NCBI GenBank assembly: GCA_024404395.1
Contig: JAKSPZ010000037.1
Span: forward strand, 1-7,704
DNA: 7,704 bases
Direction of reading: 5' to 3'
From: Clostridia bacterium
GTDB taxonomy: Bacteria > Bacillota > Clostridia > Christensenellales > Aristaeellaceae
A model generated the notes under the pieces. That model was given only the letters and a program-made list of their open reading frames with translations, was not told the DNA's origin and ran no database searches. Of the stretch, positions 1 to 5,941 are shown one piece after another (position 1 is the stretch's first letter; every line of letters starts with the position of its first letter). Position numbers and translations under genes: made by a program.

Positions 1-1508
1 TGCTGAGGGTTTGCGTCGGCATCGGTTCGATCGCCGCTGCTGCGGACCAGAGAGGACAGGCGAACGGCGCTGCCCAGTGCTTCGGAATAGATGCCGTCGA
101 TCTCGCCGTCGTAGTAACCCAGTGCCTGAAGGGAGCGCTGAAGGACCTTGACGCTCTCACCTTCGCTGCCCACCGTGAGCTGACGGCGGGTGGAGGTGGT
201 GGCGGACTCGCTGCCGATGGACAGACGCTCATCGTCGGTCACTTCGCCCGTGGCTTCCTGACCGTTGTCGTTCTGCCATGCGGCGACAGCCTCGATGGTC
301 TCGGCGTTGTAGATGCCGTTGACGGAGCCGGTGAAGTAACCCAGGGAGACGAGACGCTGCTGCAGTGCCTCGGTCTCGGGGCAGCTGTAGTCGGCGAAGT
401 ATTCGGTGGTGGTGGAATAGCTGCCGTACTTGTTGCGCATCCAGCCGCCGCGTCCTTTGTAGATGCAGTAGGACCAGCTGCTGTTGCGGGCGGTGACCGC
501 AACGGTCGCGCCTTTCGGCACGCGGAGGATCCGCGAGCCGCCGGTGGACTGCTTGGAATACAGATAGGTGTTTCGGGTCGCGCGCATATACGCATGGCGC
601 ACGGAACGCAGATTCAGCGTATAGGTGGCACCGTAGGGGAAGGTGAAGGTGTCGGCGTTGTTGATGGCGGAATCCTGCAGGGTGGTATCGGCAACGGTGT
701 TGATCCGCTGCACGCGACCGTAGTTGAGGACTGCCTCGGCCAGTGCGTCGGAATAAATGCCGTCGATCTCGCCGTTGTAGTAACCGAGAGTCAGCAGAGA
801 CTGCTGGAGGACTTTGACACTCTCGCCTTCGCTGCCGATGTCCAGTCGACGACGGGTGGACGTGGTCGCGCCTTCCGTGTTGATGGCGGTGCGGGAATCG
901 TCGGCGATGACACCGTCCACCGTGTAGCCGTTATCCGCCTGCCAGGCGGCGACGGCATCCAGCGTCAGATCGTCATACACGCCGTTGACGGAACCGGTGT
1001 AGTAGCCGAGGGAAGCAAGGCGTTCCTGCAGGGCGACATTGTCGGGTGAGACGTATTCGGCGCGATAGGTGACATAGGTGGAATAAGTTCCCTTGCTGTT
1101 CTTCATCCAGCCGTAGGCGTTGCCGTAACGGCAGTAAGACCAGCTGCCGTTGCGGGACAGCACTTCCACGTAGGCTTTCTTGGGCACGCGGACGATCTTC
1201 TTGCCGCTGGTGGACTGGCGGGAATAAAGATAAGTGGCGCTCTTGGCGCGCATCTGACCGTGTCTGTCGGTGATGATGTTGACGGAGAACGTATCGGAAT
1301 AGGGGTAGACAAAGACGTCGGCGGCAGAGATGACTGCGTTCTGGAGACTCGTGTCCGCTGCGGTGGGCAGACCGTAGACCAGACCGTAGTTGCGTACGGC
1401 TTCGGCCAATGCGTCGGAGTAAATGCCGTCGTTGTCGCCGGTGTAGAAACCGATGACCGAAAGGGCGTTCTGCAGACGTTCCACCGCGCGGCCGCTCATG
1501 CCCGAACC
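1..1508 (-). repeat. Tandem ~222-codon composite repeats within the L,D-transpeptidase gene
   Basis: Two full units and the start of a third are visible: 837-1508 (672 nt), 171-836 (666 nt) and 1-170 (cut by the window edge). Each begins with a PG-binding motif of the form SVKVLQ..L..LGYY.GEIDGIYS. It then has an SH3-like segment (YLYS.QST, RVPK, NGSWSYC or NSSWSYC, GWM), a second PG-binding motif (LQ.RL.SLGY.TGSVNG.Y) ending AVAAWQ.DNG, and a linker TTSTRR. Units 2 and 3 begin with the identical string GSEGESVKVLQ; unit 1 has GSGMSGRAVERLQ, two residues longer, which accounts for its extra 6 nt. The first unit is the most diverged. Identity is visible at the DNA level as well as the protein level. 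Confidence 0.9.
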
Positions 1509-2318
1509 GAGTGTGGCGCGGGTGGACAGCGGGATCTCGTCATTGTCGATGGCGTCGATCAGAGTGGCTTCGCCCAGACCCGATGTGCGCAGATCTACGG
1601 CAGACTGTGCGGCACGGATCGCCACGCGGAGCGCAGGGCTGAAAACACCGTCCAGTGCGCCGCCGTAATAGCCGAGGGACTGCAGTTCAGCCTGCAGTGC
1701 GCGAACGGTCTCGGCATCGGAGTTTCTGGAGATGACGTTCGGATCGTCGCTGTAGCCCAGGAATTCTTCGTAGGTCAGTCCGTCTTCGGCGGAATAGCAG
1801 CTTTCCATCAGTGCACTGAGAACATCGTTGTTCTTTTTGCCGTAGAACATGCGGCAGATCGTGCCGTCCGGGATGTTGCGGGCAATCCATGCGGCGTCCT
1901 CGGTGCGGAGACGAATGCAGCCGTGGGAAGCGGGAGAACCGAACTTCGCAACGGCGGTGGCGTCCAGCGTGTTCTTGTCCTTGCCAACGGTGGGCAGGGA
2001 ATGGAAGAGGATATGTCCCGTGATGCGGGTCGCATACTGGACATAGCACTGGTACTCACTGAGCCAGTACCATTCCTTGCGGTCCGTGGAGGCGCGGGTG
2101 GAGATGGAGAAAGTACCTGTGGGGGTGCGCTTGTTGACACCCGAGGAACAGGCCATCTGTCGAACGATGCCCGAAGGGGTGCGATTGTCGTTCCGATAGA
2201 CGGTGACGATCTGCGCGGTCAGATCGACTTCGATGTAATAAGGAGAAGCCGCCTGCGCAGTGACAAACAGGCTGCAAAGCAGGAGCAGTGCGAGAAAGAG
2301 TGCTGTAAATCTGCGCAT
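1..2318 (-). CDS. Secreted L,D-transpeptidase (YkuD) with tandem peptidoglycan-binding/SH3 repeats, 3' end outside window
   Basis: The frame runs open from ATG at 2318 to the left window edge (772 complete codons, no stop), so the C-terminus is missing. Residues 1-23 form a signal peptide (MRR, a hydrophobic core, cleavage near AQA-A), so the protein is exported. Residues ~26-160 are a YkuD domain with FHSLP (His106) and SHGCIRL at 131-137; Cys134 is the expected nucleophile for 3-3 cross-linking of peptidoglycan or for attaching proteins to it. A PG_binding_1-like module (LQSLGYYGGALDGVFSPAL) occupies ~200-245. From ~271 come composite repeats of PG-binding, SH3-like and PG-binding modules. 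The start is supported by GGAGG seven bases upstream. It lies 58 nt behind the ruvX-DUF1292 frame with no clear terminator, so co-transcription is possible. The catalytic call is firm; the final length, substrate and role are unknown. Confidence 0.93.
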   Translation of the reverse strand, partial: MRRFTALFLALLLLCSLFVTAQAASPYYIEVDLTAQIVTVYRNDNRTPSGIVRQMACSSGVNKRTPTGTFSISTRASTDRKEWYWLSEYQCYVQYATRITGHILFHSLPTVGKDKNTLDATAVAKFGSPASHGCIRLRTEDAAWIARNIPDGTICRMFYGKKNNDVLSALMESCYSAEDGLTYEEFLGYSDDPNVISRNSDAETVRALQAELQSLGYYGGALDGVFSPALRVAIRAAQSAVDLRTSGLGEATLIDAIDNDEIPLSTRATLGSGMSGRAVERLQNALSVIGFYTGDNDGIYSDALAEAVRNYGLVYGLPTAADTSLQNAVISAADVFVYPYSDTFSVNIITDRHGQMRAKSATYLYSRQSTSGKKIVRVPKKAYVEVLSRNGSWSYCRYGNAYGWMKNSKGTYSTYVTYRAEYVSPDNVALQERLASLGYYTGSVNGVYDDLTLDAVAAWQADNGYTVDGVIADDSRTAINTEGATTSTRRRLDIGSEGESVKVLQQSLLTLGYYNGEIDGIYSDALAEAVLNYGRVQRINTVADTTLQDSAINNADTFTFPYGATYTLNLRSVRHAYMRATRNTYLYSKQSTGGSRILRVPKGATVAVTARNSSWSYCIYKGRGGWMRNKYGSYSTTTEYFADYSCPETEALQQRLVSLGYFTGSVNGIYNAETIEAVAAWQNDNGQEATGEVTDDERLSIGSESATTSTRRQLTVGSEGESVKVLQRSLQALGYYDGEIDGIYSEALGSAVRLSSLVRSSGDRTDADANPQ

Positions 2319-2325
2319 TGTTATT

Positions 2326-2330
2326 CCTCC
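2326..2330 (-). promoter_or_regulatory. Ribosome binding site of the L,D-transpeptidase
   Basis: On the minus strand GGAGG is followed by AATAACA and then ATG at 2318, a near-ideal spacing. It fixes the start of the signal peptide. The 2319-2376 gap otherwise holds no convincing promoter and only a weak GCC/GGC hairpin without a T-tract. Confidence 0.85.
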
Positions 2331-2376
2331 GATGTTGTAGGTGTTGCCACGTCAGACGGCTTGAAGTGTATTCGAT

Positions 2377-2676
2377 TTATTCGTCGGCTTCCGCGATCTC
2401 CAGGTAGGCTTCGTAGACCTCGTTCAGCTCGGTCTCTTCGTCGATGGTGACGTAGACATCGTTGCCTTCGCTGTCCTGCTCGATGCGCATGATAACCAGT
2501 TCGTCCTCTTCAACGTCTTCCATGGGCTCGGTGGGGACGAGGAGGATGTAGGTCTTGCCCTTGTGCTCGAGGCTCATCAGGTGTTCAAAAGTGACGGCGT
2601 TGCCTTCTTCGTCGACCAGTTCAACGATGTTTTCGGCCATTTCCTGCTCTTCGGGGAGATTGTTCTGCTCGTTCAT
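2377..2676 (-). CDS. DUF1292 (YrzB-like) acidic protein, probable independent start inside the ruvX frame
   Basis: ATG at 2676 lies in the same frame as ruvX and is preceded by AGGAGG (2687-2692) with 10 nt spacing, so a separate 99-residue protein is likely made whether or not the fused form is. The sequence has the family pattern: IVELVDEEGNAVTFEHL, then GKTYILLVP, then an acidic tract, then ELVIMRIEQDSEGNDVYVTI and an acidic C-terminus. The family is conserved next to ruvX in Firmicutes but has no established biochemical function. It is probably cytosolic, with no signal peptide or membrane segment. This entry overlaps the fused frame on purpose: the two are alternative readings of the same DNA. 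Confidence 0.65.
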   Translation of the reverse strand: MNEQNNLPEEQEMAENIVELVDEEGNAVTFEHLMSLEHKGKTYILLVPTEPMEDVEEDELVIMRIEQDSEGNDVYVTIDEETELNEVYEAYLEIAEADE

Positions 2677-3123
2677 GATATAGGTTCCTCCTATAAGTTT
2701 TGGTTTATTGGGTTGCCAGCCGCCGCCATCCAGAAAGGACTGGAGAATGTAGGTGGCTGCAAGTTTGTCGATGGAGAGTTTGCGCTTGTCCCTGCTGACG
2801 TTGCCCGCCAGAAGGACGTTCTCCGCAAGCTTTGAGGTAAGGCGCTCGTCGCGGAAACGGACTTCAAAGCCCGATTCGGTGAGAAGCTGTGCAAAACTGC
2901 GGATGCGACCGGCCTGAAAACCTTCGCTGCCGTCCATGTTGCGGGGCAATCCGCAGAGGATGTGGGTGGTCTCGTATTGCGCGCAGAGTTCACGGATGCG
3001 TTCAAGATCCTGCTTGTGACCCTTTGTATGGATGGTCTCCACGCCTTGCGCGGTCAGGTCCAGCAGATCGCTGACGGCGACGCCGATGCGCTTTTCACCG
3101 ACATCCAGACAGAGCGTTCGCAT
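2377..3123 (-). CDS. ruvX: RuvX/YqgF Holliday junction resolvase fused in frame to a DUF1292 protein
   Basis: This single 248-residue frame carries two proteins that are normally separate. Residues 1-~135 are YqgF/RuvX, an RNase H-fold family linked to Holliday junction resolution and to 16S rRNA 5' maturation in E. coli. Its motifs are LDVGEKRIG (Asp7), GLPRNMDGSEG (58-68), FRDERLTS (Asp92, Glu93) and SIDKLAA (Asp119), consistent with the acidic active site. Residues 150-248 are an acidic DUF1292 protein (B. subtilis YrzB type). The junction, residues ~132-149 (GGGWQPNKPKLIGGTYI), looks like translated intergenic sequence and encodes a Shine-Dalgarno site before Met150. The gene starts 3 nt after the reductase stop, with AAGGTGG upstream. 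RuvX usually ends near residue 138, so this is a true fusion, a recent indel or an assembly error. Domain identities are secure; the fused state is not. Confidence 0.85.
   Translation of the reverse strand: MRTLCLDVGEKRIGVAVSDLLDLTAQGVETIHTKGHKQDLERIRELCAQYETTHILCGLPRNMDGSEGFQAGRIRSFAQLLTESGFEVRFRDERLTSKLAENVLLAGNVSRDKRKLSIDKLAATYILQSFLDGGGWQPNKPKLIGGTYIMNEQNNLPEEQEMAENIVELVDEEGNAVTFEHLMSLEHKGKTYILLVPTEPMEDVEEDELVIMRIEQDSEGNDVYVTIDEETELNEVYEAYLEIAEADE
2687..2692 (-). promoter_or_regulatory. Internal Shine-Dalgarno site inside the ruvX-DUF1292 frame
   Basis: AGGAGG stands 10 nt before the internal ATG at 2676. A TAG stop in the +1 frame (2691-2693) overlaps it, the arrangement expected of two adjacent separate genes. 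This decides in favour of an independent DUF1292 start. Confidence 0.75.
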
Positions 3124-3126
3124 TGT

Positions 3127-4071
3127 TTATACCACCTTGATACAGAATTGCGGGCATACGCGGGCGCAGTAGCCGCAGTAGATGCATTTGTTTTCGTCAA
3201 TGGTCGCCCGACCGTTGATCACGGTGATGGCCTGCTGGGTACAGCGGGCGGCACAGGCGCCGCAGCCTTCGCAGTAGTCGTGGACCATCATGTGGCGCTC
3301 GTTGTGCGCCAGCTTTTCCTGTCCGAGCTCGGCATTTTCGTAGCCTTCGAAAGTGGCGACGTTGGCGTCGATCTCTTCGATCCGCTGCATACCGACGGCG
3401 ATACTGTCAAGCAAAGGCGAGTTGAGGGCGTAATTCAGCGCGTCGTTGTTCTGACTGATCAGATGACCGCCGCCCAGCGCTTTCATGGCAAAGATGCCGA
3501 TGTTGCATTCGCGGGCGCGGATGATCGAACGTTCCATGTCCTCCCGTGAACCGTCCCTGATGCCGATGCCCGACACATTGATGAGGGGATGCAGCACGCG
3601 GATCATGGGGAAGCGGGTCACGGCGGCGGCACAGCCGACATAATGGGTGCTCACGCCCACGGCGCCGATGTGTCCCAGTTCGCGCTGTTTTTCCAAAAAG
3701 AGAAGCGCTTCCTCATGACCGCGCAGGGTATACAGCGATTCCTGTTCATGCAGCATAAACAGATCCACGTAATCCCGCCCGAGGCCGCGAAAAGCGCGCT
3801 CCAATGCTTCCTGTGCAGTTTTTTTGTCGTAACAATAGGCCTTGGTGCTGATGACATAGCCGGGGGCATCCTTCAGCGCCAGGCGAATATGGGGATAGTT
3901 TGCGTACAGATCGGCGGTATCAAGGAAGTTGACGCCGCGCTCATAGGCATGGACCAGAAGCTTGGCACCTTCGGCAGGGGACAGGTTCTTCTGAAGCGGC
4001 GACATGGTAAGCGTGCCGAAACAGAGCCGCGATACCCGCAGCCCGGAACAGCCCAAGGTTCTGTATTCCAT
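3127..4071 (-). CDS. Aldo/keto reductase with C-terminal 2x[4Fe-4S] ferredoxin domain (COG1453-like)
   Basis: This 314-residue cytosolic oxidoreductase opens with the typical MEYRTLGCSGLRVSRLCFGT. The TIM-barrel part shows the catalytic tetrad expected of aldo/keto reductases: Asp51 and Tyr56 (FLDTADLY), Lys77 (ISTKAY) and His108 (FMLHEQ). SIAVGM near residues 228-233 fits the nicotinamide cofactor region. The last 50 residues hold two Cx2Cx2Cx3C motifs, Cys267/270/273/277 and Cys296/299/302/306, which should bind two [4Fe-4S] clusters and pass electrons to or from the barrel. The substrate cannot be told from sequence. It begins 2 nt after the ireB stop with no good ribosome binding site, suggesting translational coupling, and ends 3 nt before ruvX. 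Its position splits a cluster that is usually contiguous. Confidence 0.92.
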   Translation of the reverse strand: MEYRTLGCSGLRVSRLCFGTLTMSPLQKNLSPAEGAKLLVHAYERGVNFLDTADLYANYPHIRLALKDAPGYVISTKAYCYDKKTAQEALERAFRGLGRDYVDLFMLHEQESLYTLRGHEEALLFLEKQRELGHIGAVGVSTHYVGCAAAVTRFPMIRVLHPLINVSGIGIRDGSREDMERSIIRARECNIGIFAMKALGGGHLISQNNDALNYALNSPLLDSIAVGMQRIEEIDANVATFEGYENAELGQEKLAHNERHMMVHDYCEGCGACAARCTQQAITVINGRATIDENKCIYCGYCARVCPQFCIKVV

Positions 4072-4073
4072 GG

Positions 4074-4346
4074 TTATTTGCTGCGCTTATCCAGATTCTC
4101 GACGTAGGCACGGACGAACTCCTCAAGCAGTTCGTCGCGCTCCAGACGGCGGATCAGTGCGCGTGCGTTATTGTGACTGGTGATGTAAGTGGGGTCGCCG
4201 GAGATGATGTAGCCGACGAGCTGCATGATGGGGTCATGTCCCTTGGCTTTAAGTGCCTGATAGACGACATCAATGATCTCGGCAGCGGAGCTGGGCGTTT
4301 CGCTGACGGGCTTAAAATGCTTGGTCTGGTTGAGATTATCCTTCAT
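4074..4346 (-). CDS. ireB: IreB family regulatory phosphoprotein (DUF965/UPF0297, YrzL)
   Basis: This 90-residue protein matches the IreB/YrzL family: the core runs [20 protein letters not shown], then [20 protein letters not shown], then [18 protein letters not shown]. In Enterococcus faecalis IreB is phosphorylated by the PASTA-domain Ser/Thr kinase IreK on threonines near its N-terminus and affects cephalosporin resistance. Here Thr8 (NQTKHFKP) sits in the matching place, before a basic/aromatic stretch; that it is phosphorylated is inference. The start is supported by AAAGGCGG six bases upstream. It is the first gene behind the promoter at 4385-4413 and leads the ireB-reductase-ruvX-DUF1292 group. 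No kinase or phosphatase gene lies in the window. Confidence 0.95.
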   Translation of the reverse strand: MKDNLNQTKHFKPVSETPSSAAEIIDVVYQALKAKGHDPIMQLVGYIISGDPTYITSHNNARALIRRLERDELLEEFVRAYVENLDKRSK

Positions 4347-4384
4347 GCCGCACCGCCTTTCTCAGTTGATATGATACCAAATAC

Positions 4385-4413
4385 ATTATAGCACATCGGA
4401 CGACAAAATACAA
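4385..4413 (-). promoter_or_regulatory. Sigma-A-type promoter for ireB operon
   Basis: On the minus strand a -35 box TTGTAT (4408-4413), an exactly 17-base spacer, and a perfect -10 TATAAT (4385-4390) preceded by TGC form an extended -10 promoter. Predicted transcription start is near 4378, giving a leader of about 32 nt before the ireB ATG. The -35 box begins 8 nt after the gph stop codon, and no terminator separates them, so read-through from the upstream operon would add to this promoter. Confidence 0.85.
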
Positions 4414-4421
4414 ATGTTTTT

Positions 4422-5072
4422 TCACTTCAGAAGCTGTGCTTTCAGTTCAGCGACGGAGGCACAGGCGACGGGCGGCGTGAGATCGCCGAGCTCATCGGCG
4501 TGACGGAAGCCGTAAGACACCCAGATGCAATCGACACCCGCATTTTCGGCAGTTTTGATGTCCACATCGCTGTCGCCGATGTACACGCATTCGGATTTGT
4601 CAAATCCGAAATGATTGATGATGGCATTTACACCGTCGGGCGCGGGTTTTCTGGGAACCTCGGGCTTTTCGCCCAGCGGCAGGTCCACCAGTCCCGTAAA
4701 ATGAAGCTCGCACAGTGCGCGAACGGCGGGATCGGGTTTGTTGGAGTTGACTGCAACGCGTATACCTGCCGCCTTCAGCGATGTCATCAGATCGAGGATG
4801 CCGGGGTAGGGCGAGGTGTTGTCGTTGCAGTGTGCCTGATAATAAGTCTTGAAATCCGCGAGGACGTTGGCGATGGTGGCAGCGTCGGTACCTGCGGGGA
4901 CGGCACGCTCGATGAGCTTTGCGACGCCGTTGCCGACAAAGGTGCGGACCGCGTCACGGCTGTGCTCGGGGAAACCGTAGGTGCGCAGGGTGGCGTTGGT
5001 GGCTGCCCAAAGGTCGGTCAGCGTGTCAAGAATGGTTCCGTCCAGATCGAAAATCGCGAGTTTGAGGTTCAT
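4422..5072 (-). CDS. gph: HAD-family phosphatase, phosphoglycolate phosphatase-like
   Basis: This 216-residue cytosolic HAD hydrolase has all four motifs: motif I FDLDGT with nucleophile Asp9 and Asp11, motif II VNSNK with Ser110, motif III Lys142 (RKPAPDG) and motif IV GDSDVDIKTAENAG with Asp167 and Asp171. The alpha-helical cap follows motif I (residues ~15-85). It most resembles Gph, which dephosphorylates 2-phosphoglycolate, but HAD specificity is hard to predict and other phosphate monoesters are possible. The ATG at 5072 is preferred because AAAGGAG lies 5 nt upstream; an upstream TTG at 5090 would add six residues, overlap rsmI and place that site inside the gene. It starts 11 nt after the rsmI stop and ends the upstream block. 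Confidence 0.9.
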   Translation of the reverse strand: MNLKLAIFDLDGTILDTLTDLWAATNATLRTYGFPEHSRDAVRTFVGNGVAKLIERAVPAGTDAATIANVLADFKTYYQAHCNDNTSPYPGILDLMTSLKAAGIRVAVNSNKPDPAVRALCELHFTGLVDLPLGEKPEVPRKPAPDGVNAIINHFGFDKSECVYIGDSDVDIKTAENAGVDCIWVSYGFRHADELGDLTPPVACASVAELKAQLLK

Positions 5073-5077
5073 GGGTG

Positions 5078-5084
5078 CTCCTTT
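5078..5084 (-). promoter_or_regulatory. Ribosome binding site deciding the gph start
   Basis: AAAGGAG followed by CACCC and ATG at 5072. It overlaps the last base-pair of the rsmI stop codon (5084-5086), as expected for closely packed co-transcribed genes. Confidence 0.8.
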
Positions 5085-5941
5085 CAGCAATCGAACTGCT
5101 CTGCGATGCGAAGTTTGGCCTTGTAGATCTCGGTTCGGGGAGAGCCTGCATCCTTGGCGTCAACGGCGGCTTCCGAGAGATCGCGGTCCTCCAGGATCCT
5201 GGAGAGCAGGAAGAGCGTGCAGTCGATGACGGGGGCATCTGTGGTTTCCGCAGGGGCGAGGGTGGAGAAATCCACGACGATGCAGTACTCGCCCTTATCT
5301 ACATTTGCATTGGCGGCGAGCATGGCGTGAACTTCTGCGGCAGTTCCGCGATCGATGCGCTCGAAGCGTTTGGTGAGGTCGCTGCAGACGCAGAGGCGGG
5401 CTTCGGGATAGAGCCCCGCGATCTCGCCCACCAGATCGGTAACGCGATGGGGAGATTCATACAGCACCGCCACGGGGACGCCGCTCTTTCGAATGGCGTT
5501 GAGCTTCTCTCTGAGCGGCTTTTTCTCACGCGGAAGGAAGCCGTAGAAAGCGAACTCACGAGCGTCGAAACCCGATGCGGACAGCGCGGTGACCACAGCG
5601 CTGGGTCCGCTGATGGGCTCCACCTTGATGCTCGCGGCGTGGCAGGCGTCTACCAGCAGGTGTCCGGGATCGGAGATGCCGGGGGTGCCCGCATCGCAGG
5701 TCAGCGCGACGGTCAGATCTTCTGCCAGCATACGCTCAACGATCTGGGAAGAACGCCCTTCCTCGTTATGGCGATGGCAGGAGACCATGGGCTTCTTCAG
5801 GTCGTAATGGCTGAGGAGCTTCATGGTGACGCGGGTGTCCTCGGCAGCGATGAGATCGGCTTCGGTCAGTGCTTCGCGCATTCGTTCCGTCAGATCGTTC
5901 AGGTTGCCGATGGGGGTGGCGACGACATACAGTTTAGGCAT
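5084..5941 (-). CDS. rsmI: 16S rRNA (cytidine(1402)-2'-O)-methyltransferase RsmI
   Basis: The product (285 residues, close to the family length) is a tetrapyrrole-methylase-fold SAM enzyme that 2'-O-methylates C1402 in helix 44 of 16S rRNA, near the P site and decoding centre. Visible motifs are VATPIGNLNDLT (7-18), AAEDTR (32-37), CDAGTPGISDPG (82-93), SGPSAVVTALSASG and FYGFLPREKK, then YESPHR. The usual SDAGTP is CDAGTP here. ATG at 5941 has GGAG (5949-5952) seven bases upstream and overlaps the end of the preceding methyltransferase gene by 8 nt (ATGCCTAA), which implies translational coupling. A longer in-frame extension to 5986 lies inside the upstream gene and lacks family similarity, so it is rejected. 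Confidence 0.96.
   Translation of the reverse strand: MPKLYVVATPIGNLNDLTERMREALTEADLIAAEDTRVTMKLLSHYDLKKPMVSCHRHNEEGRSSQIVERMLAEDLTVALTCDAGTPGISDPGHLLVDACHAASIKVEPISGPSAVVTALSASGFDAREFAFYGFLPREKKPLREKLNAIRKSGVPVAVLYESPHRVTDLVGEIAGLYPEARLCVCSDLTKRFERIDRGTAAEVHAMLAANANVDKGEYCIVVDFSTLAPAETTDAPVIDCTLFLLSRILEDRDLSEAAVDAKDAGSPRTEIYKAKLRIAEQFDC

Noticed and set aside
2319..2376. Hairpin or promoter ahead of the L,D-transpeptidase
   Set aside because: The only stem is a short GCC/GGC pairing with a bulge and no T-tract. A TACACT box has no -35 match at usable distance.
1260..2450. Plus-strand open frame of 396 codons
   Set aside because: It lies antisense to the L,D-transpeptidase, which has a signal peptide, SHGC motif and repeats. 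The GC-rich third positions keep the antisense frame open; its sequence shows no domain.
4414..4424. A-run after the gph stop as a terminator
   Set aside because: In the direction of transcription the run is A, not T, and no stem precedes it.
5073..5090. Upstream TTG start for gph
   Set aside because: It would put the AAAGGAG ribosome binding site inside the gene and add residues before a family-typical start; ATG at 5072 fits better.
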